64,000 nucleotides of DNA from Bacteroidota bacterium. GTDB taxonomy: Bacteria; Bacteroidota; Bacteroidia; Cytophagales; Cyclobacteriaceae. Of the stretch, positions 59,909 to 64,000 are shown in pieces. The stretch is taken from contig JAEYWY010000017.1 in assembly GCA_023428695.1 (NCBI GenBank), positions 310,001-374,000 on the forward strand, in the 5' to 3' direction. The position numbers and the translations under genes were made by a program. Each line of letters opens with the position of its first letter. The stretch's first letter is position 1. The notes beneath the pieces are model-generated. The model was given only the letters and a program-made list of their open reading frames with translations. It was not told the origin of the DNA and did no database searches.

Positions 59909-60181
59909 TCAGGGGACCAGGTTTTGAGAGACGCGTGTCCGGATAGTGTCGATGATATCCTGGGGCGCGGTGCTATTGCATTTTGACTTCAGCAACTGGC
60001 GGATTTCAACTTCGAGGTGGTAATTCCGGTAGCAGGGCAGGCATTCCTCTAGGTGATGTTTTAGAAAGTGCTCCTTCTCTTCTGGTGTCGTCTCATCATC
60101 GAGGATGAGATGGAGCTTCTCCAGGCAGTCGCGCTGATTCGGACAGTCCTGCTTCATTTTACTCTGGTCGGGAATACTCAT
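59909..60181 (-). CDS. Zinc-finger anti-sigma factor (zf-HC2 type)
   Basis: 90-aa soluble anti-sigma factor. The zinc motif is in FLKHHLEECLPCYRNYHLEV (H-x-x-x-C-x-x-C), preceded by C19-rich PNQRDCLEKLHLILDDE. There is no membrane helix, so it would act in the cytoplasm, perhaps redox-controlled as in ZAS proteins. It starts 6 bp after the ECF sigma gene, which is surely its partner. Confidence 0.88.
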   Translation of the reverse strand: MSIPDQSKMKQDCPNQRDCLEKLHLILDDETTPEEKEHFLKHHLEECLPCYRNYHLEVEIRQLLKSKCNSTAPQDIIDTIRTRVSQNLVP

Positions 60182-60187
60182 AGGCGG

Positions 60188-60781
60188 TTAAGCGTTTTTA
60201 TAACCCATTTGTTTTGCGTAGGTACTCAGTTTTTCTTTTAACAGGTTCCTTGCCCTGTGCAGGCGACTCCGGACTGTTCCAATGGGTATGTCAAGAATTT
60301 TTGCCATCTCATCGTACTTGAATCCTTCCAGGTCACACAATATTATTACAGTTCTGAAATCAACATCCAAAGAGTTCAACGCATTTGAAATCTCATCGCC
60401 GATCATATCGCGCAACGCTTCCACACGAAGATCAGGCGTAATTTGCCGGTCTACATCCTCCGAGTTGTAGTATGTTTCAACATCCTGATAATCTACCTTG
60501 GAAGGTTCTTTGCTCTTCTTCCGGTAGTCATTGATGAAACTGTTTTTCAAAATTCGAAACAGCCACGCCTTGGCATTAGTTCCTTTTTGAAAAGAATCTA
60601 TGAACCGGTAAGCCTTCAGGTACGTATCCTGAAGCAGATCCTTTGAATCATCCTGGTCCAGCGTAAGGCGATAAGCAAAGTTATACATCGAGTTTATGTG
60701 CGGCATAAACTCTTCGTTGAATATCTTCTGCTTCTCGACCTCAGGATATTGTTGTTTTGGTACCAGGTCCGCTTCTTCCAT
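60188..60781 (-). CDS. ECF sigma factor paired with zinc-finger anti-sigma
   Basis: 197-aa ECF sigma factor. Region 2 is at about 25-95 (FNEEFMPHINSMYNFAYRLT, QDDSKDLLQDTYLKAYRFID, AKAWLFRILKNSFINDYRKK). Region 4 is at about 135-190 (LNSLDVDFRTVIILCDLEGF, KYDEMAKILDIPIGTVRSRL, HRARNLLKEKL). It resembles the widespread RpoE/SigR-like group controlled by a small zinc-binding protein. It is the first of seven close-set minus-strand genes ending at mltD-like. TATTTTTA at 60794-60787 may be a -7 box with a five-base gap to the start. Confidence 0.95.
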   Translation of the reverse strand: MEEADLVPKQQYPEVEKQKIFNEEFMPHINSMYNFAYRLTLDQDDSKDLLQDTYLKAYRFIDSFQKGTNAKAWLFRILKNSFINDYRKKSKEPSKVDYQDVETYYNSEDVDRQITPDLRVEALRDMIGDEISNALNSLDVDFRTVIILCDLEGFKYDEMAKILDIPIGTVRSRLHRARNLLKEKLSTYAKQMGYKNA

Positions 60782-60920
60782 ATTTGTAAAAATAATTATA
60801 AAACTGAATATGCAATTCAGAAAAACCCCTAATAAGGCCGGGAAATTCTAATTGCTCCACCTTTTCACTGAATAGTTCCCTCATTCAGAATAATAAAAAA
60901 ACGATTCCACCAGGTGCGCG

Positions 60921-62117
60921 CTAAACGTCAGATTCCAGCTCCTTAATCGCCATCCAGGCCATTAATCCAGTGCTGATAGTAAGCGCATTTTCATCGATGT
61001 CAAAACCAGGTGTGTGAACATACGATGTAATGCCTTTCGCCTCATTACGTGTGCCTAATCGGTAGAATGACGCAGGTATTACCTGCGAGTAGTAGCTGAA
61101 ATCCTCGGCTCCGAGACTTATATCAAGTTCCGTAACATTTTCTTCGCCTACATACTCGACCGCCGCGCTACGGATTCGTCGTGTAACCTCCGGGTTGTTC
61201 TCGAGATACGGATATCCGTGCGATATTTCCACTTCACATCTGCCGCCCATTCCTTCCGCGATGCTTTCTGCCATCTTTTTTATCTTCTCGAGACCCGCGA
61301 CCCGCCACTGCTCGTTGAGAGCACGAAACGTGCCAGCAATCTTCACCTCGTCGGGAATAATGTTCGTCGCGCCTTCACCGATTATTCTTCCAAACGTGAG
61401 CACCGTAGGTTGTTTGGGACTTGCATTCCTGCTGATAACCTGCTGCAACGCCACGATGATATGTGAAGCAATTACAACGGGATCTATAGTCAATTCCGGT
61501 GCTGCACCATGACCGCCCTTGCCGATTACCCTGAGATAAATTTCGTCAGCGCTGGCCATATACATGCCCTCACGAAAGCCGATTTTTCCAACCGGCAGTA
61601 ATGGAAATACGTGTTGACCAATAATGCTAGCCGGCTCAGGATTCTTAAGTCCGCCATCCTTTATGACAAGCGACGCACCTCCCGGATTTTTTTCTTCGCC
61701 GGGTTGGAAAATCAGTCGCACCGTGCCTTTGAAGTGCGATCGTAGTTCGTGGAGTATCCGTGCCGTACCAAGCAGGCTCGACGTATGAACATCATGCCCG
61801 CACGCATGCATTACACCCGGCTTCTTTGATTTGTAAGGGACCTCATTACTTTCGTTGATAGGCAACGCGTCCAGGTCAGCTCGCAGGGCAATAACCTTTC
61901 GATTCGGTTCAACGCCGACAATCTCAGCGATCACACCCGTCTTGGCTATTGGCTTAATGTTATCTATTCCATACGCCCGAAGTCGGTCAGCAACGTATTG
62001 GGCGGTTTCATGCTCCTCGTATGAAAGCTCGGGATTAGCATGAATGTGGCGCCGGCTTTCGACAACGTCACTCGCATATTTTTCGGCTAACCCCTTGATC
62101 GTACCAAGCAGATCCAT
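60921..62117 (-). CDS. M20D-family amidohydrolase (hippurate hydrolase / IAA-amino-acid hydrolase-like)
   Basis: 398-aa di-zinc metallohydrolase that cleaves N-acyl amino acids. Metal ligands: C-G-H-D in VMHACGHDVHTSSLLG, E-E in IFQPGEEKNPGGASL, H in IIGQHVFPLLPVGKIG, and H near the end in TSYVHTPGFDIDE. A lid/dimerisation domain is seen at about 190-300 (YLRVIGKGGHGAAPELTIDP). There is no signal peptide, so it is cytoplasmic. Substrate specificity is undefined; N-acetyl, benzoyl or indole-acyl amino acids are typical for the family. Confidence 0.93.
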   Translation of the reverse strand: MDLLGTIKGLAEKYASDVVESRRHIHANPELSYEEHETAQYVADRLRAYGIDNIKPIAKTGVIAEIVGVEPNRKVIALRADLDALPINESNEVPYKSKKPGVMHACGHDVHTSSLLGTARILHELRSHFKGTVRLIFQPGEEKNPGGASLVIKDGGLKNPEPASIIGQHVFPLLPVGKIGFREGMYMASADEIYLRVIGKGGHGAAPELTIDPVVIASHIIVALQQVISRNASPKQPTVLTFGRIIGEGATNIIPDEVKIAGTFRALNEQWRVAGLEKIKKMAESIAEGMGGRCEVEISHGYPYLENNPEVTRRIRSAAVEYVGEENVTELDISLGAEDFSYYSQVIPASFYRLGTRNEAKGITSYVHTPGFDIDENALTISTGLMAWMAIKELESDV

Positions 62118-62299
62118 TCGTGTTTTTTATTTGCCAAAATAGGCAAAGTTTACGTTCGAAAGTCCGTCGTCGGGTTTTTAGTGTGACACCTCATAACACG
62201 CACACACAGACTGAAAATACTTACCACCGGGTCATTTTGTGTTGGATATCCGCCCCATTCCTCTCAAATTGGCTGCCTTGATCAAAAACGTATTAACCC

Positions 62300-64000
62300 A
62301 TGCCAAGACAGTATTGTTTTGCCTTGTTGTTTGCGTGCGGCCTTTTTACCGCACAGGCTCAACAGGGTAGTTTTCAAAAGCTTCCGCTTGACGATCTTTC
62401 GGCTTTCCGACCCCAGGCCGGGAACTGGATGGTTGTCGGCGACGTCACCATGAACCCGTCCGTCGACGCGCATCATGACCAAGCCACTCCACCTGCACAG
62501 GACGGCAAGAAAAAGAAACGCTCACGTGAGCAGACACCCCCGCCTCCAAAACCGGTCACTTATCAGAAAGGGAAAGGCATACTTCTGAATATTAACGACG
62601 AACAGAAGAAAGATCAGCTCATCACCGTCATGGAACACGGTGATATTGAACTCGAACTTGAGGTAATGCTTCCAAAAGGTTCCAACTCCGGAATTTATCT
62701 GCAAGGTCGTTACGAAGTTCAGCTACTTGATAGCTGGGGAGTCAAAACGCCGAAGTTTTCAGACATCGGCGGCATCTACAGAAACTGGGAAAATGAACCC
62801 GGTAAAGCGTACGCTGGCAAGGCGCCGCTGACCAATGCGGCCAAAGCACCCGGCCTCTGGCAAAAAATGTACATCTCTTTTCGCGCTCCGCGTTTCGATG
62901 AATCCGGAAAGAAAATTGCAAACGCACGCTTCGCAACTGTGAAACTTAACGGTGTCGTGATCCATGACAACGTTGAAGTCCCACTGCCAACGGGAGGACC
63001 AATCGAAAACAACGAAGCACCTACCGGTCCGATCATGATACAGGGCGATCATGGTCCCGTTGCATTCAGAAACGTACGCTACAGACTGATGAAAGAATTG
63101 TCGTATGAAACCGGGCCGGTCTCATACGAAATATGGCACGGCAACTTTACAAGTCCGTCGGACTTTCTTTTAACGAAGCCCGTTACACAGGGCACAAACC
63201 CGCAATTGACTGTTGAAGTAGCGGATGTTGAAAATCTGTACGGCCTTCGTCTCAAGGGATCTGTTACCGTTCCCGTTGATGCCCGTTATACGATAAGCGC
63301 CGTGTACACTGGCGCTGGTAAACTCACGGTGAATAATCAGGAAATTTTCTTCAACGCTGCCGCGGATTCATGGCGCACCGACAAAGGGGCGATCGAATTA
63401 AAAGCCGGAACGTATCCGTACGAGTTCATCAGTTACAAGACTGCATCGTGGATGCCGCCGCGTCTGGCTCTCGCGATTGCTACGGAAGACAGCTATCCTG
63501 TAAACCTCAACGCAATCGGATCGTATCCACCGTCGGACAATCCACCGGCGCCGATATATCTCGAACCCGGAAACAAGCCTCGTCTCCATCGGGGATTCGT
63601 TGATTTCAAGGGCGACCGTTCTCAGCGCCTCACACACACCATTGGTGTGGGCGATCCTTCCGGCGTGCATTACATTTATGATATGCGTTCTGGCAACGTT
63701 GTCTGTGTATGGAAAGGCGGCTTCGCGGACGCCACACCGATGTGGCATGATCGCGGTGATGGTTCATTCCGGCCATTAGGTGCACCGTTGTATCTCTTCA
63801 TGGATCAACCCATCGCAAAACTTGCCGACCAGTCTGCAAAGTTTCCCGAAGCAGCGCCGGAAGCACATTATGTTGGTCGCGGCTATTCAATTGACGCTAA
63901 ATCCGGAAGACCGGTGTTTCTCTCCTCATACGAGGGACTTGAACTCGAACACCGAATTTACCCCGAGGACGAAGACCGGATTATTACGCAGGAAATTGTC
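62300..64000 (+). CDS. Secreted DUF1080 (3-keto-disaccharide hydrolase-like) protein, 3' end outside window
   Basis: Incomplete: 567 codons from ATG 62300 with no stop before the right edge. Signal peptide about 1-21 (QYCFALLFACGLFTAQAQ). A Lys/Pro-rich linker (DGKKKKRSREQTPPPPKP) at about 70-87 interrupts the N-terminal part. A DUF1080/LamG-like jelly-roll domain follows (about 90-260) with LEVMLPKGSNSGIYLQGRYE and VQLLDSWG, and MIQGDHGPVAFRNVRYR at its end. After it comes a PA14-like beta segment (about 280-370, YTISAVYTGAGKLTVNNQEI). Then IYDMRSGNVVCVWKGGFADA and later GYSID resemble the regions that precede c-type cytochrome domains in oxidative sugar-degradation proteins. A heme domain may follow beyond the edge. 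Confidence 0.8.
   Translation, partial: MPRQYCFALLFACGLFTAQAQQGSFQKLPLDDLSAFRPQAGNWMVVGDVTMNPSVDAHHDQATPPAQDGKKKKRSREQTPPPPKPVTYQKGKGILLNINDEQKKDQLITVMEHGDIELELEVMLPKGSNSGIYLQGRYEVQLLDSWGVKTPKFSDIGGIYRNWENEPGKAYAGKAPLTNAAKAPGLWQKMYISFRAPRFDESGKKIANARFATVKLNGVVIHDNVEVPLPTGGPIENNEAPTGPIMIQGDHGPVAFRNVRYRLMKELSYETGPVSYEIWHGNFTSPSDFLLTKPVTQGTNPQLTVEVADVENLYGLRLKGSVTVPVDARYTISAVYTGAGKLTVNNQEIFFNAAADSWRTDKGAIELKAGTYPYEFISYKTASWMPPRLALAIATEDSYPVNLNAIGSYPPSDNPPAPIYLEPGNKPRLHRGFVDFKGDRSQRLTHTIGVGDPSGVHYIYDMRSGNVVCVWKGGFADATPMWHDRGDGSFRPLGAPLYLFMDQPIAKLADQSAKFPEAAPEAHYVGRGYSIDAKSGRPVFLSSYEGLELEHRIYPEDEDRIITQEIV

Noticed and set aside
1..64000. CRISPR arrays, insertion sequences, prophage or toxin-antitoxin modules
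   Set aside because: Looked for regularly spaced repeats, transposase or integrase motifs and paired small genes; none was seen.

Overview
The window is a chromosomal segment from a member of the Bacteroidota, most probably a Cytophagales-like bacterium (the order is inference). Direct support is a promoter grammar seen many times (TTG, about 19 nt, TAnnTTTG; the cleanest copy sits before the tRNA-His at 47858-47887), together with lineage-typical families: FecR anti-sigma factors with a C-terminal DUF4974-like domain, a DUF5686 outer-membrane protein, DUF4254, a membrane MutS relative and short-form phosphatidylserine decarboxylase. No insertion sequence, prophage, CRISPR array or rRNA operon was seen. 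Genes are tightly packed and many convergent pairs share or abut their stop codons.

Layout. 0.1-5.8 kb (+): CPBP protease, CdsA, DoxX-like protein, glutamate dehydrogenase, phosphatidylserine decarboxylase and a fatty-acid desaturase, i.e. membrane-lipid genes plus nitrogen metabolism. 5.8-9.2 kb (-): an ECF sigma / FecR / STN-domain operon whose third gene carries a surface-type repeat domain instead of a TonB-dependent receptor. 9.3-11.7 kb: a degenerate thiamine-pyrophosphokinase-like protein, DUF4254 and a family 9 glycosyltransferase. 11.9-21.8 kb: ornithine aminotransferase, RmuC, an orphan GroES-like protein, a frameshifted small gene, aminopeptidase P, HemB, hydrolase, DUF2520 and PrmC. 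21.9-29.1 kb: RibD, free-methionine-sulfoxide reductase, membrane MutS-like ATPase, cysteine desulfurase, GlmM, a small membrane protein and MazG. 29.1-31.3 kb (-): a Kef-type antiporter overlapping a tandem universal-stress protein.

31.4-45.2 kb is a long plus-strand run: orphan histidine kinase, glycyl-tRNA synthetase, MtfA-like peptidase, dGTPase, MMPL exporter, isoleucyl-tRNA synthetase, lipoprotein signal peptidase and an alanine/sodium symporter with a large insert. 45.2-49.3 kb: DEAD-box helicase, dihydroorotase, tRNA-His with its promoter and terminator, a promoter-terminator pair that may define a small RNA or attenuated leader, a small conserved-looking protein and a membrane zinc-ribbon protein. 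49.5-53.9 kb: alpha/beta hydrolase, DXS, ScpA and a creatininase-family protein. 54.0-60.8 kb (-): a seven-gene run headed by a second ECF sigma factor and its zinc-finger anti-sigma factor, followed by gmk, nadD, a DUF5686 protein, tRNA 2-selenouridine synthase and a lytic transglycosylase. The window ends with an M20 amidohydrolase and an incomplete secreted DUF1080 protein that runs off the right edge.

Most genes are housekeeping. The items that merit a second look are the sigma/FecR/STN-repeat operon, the small gene split exactly at a G AAA AAG slippery heptamer (15479-15485), and the candidate small RNA or attenuator at 48065-48214.
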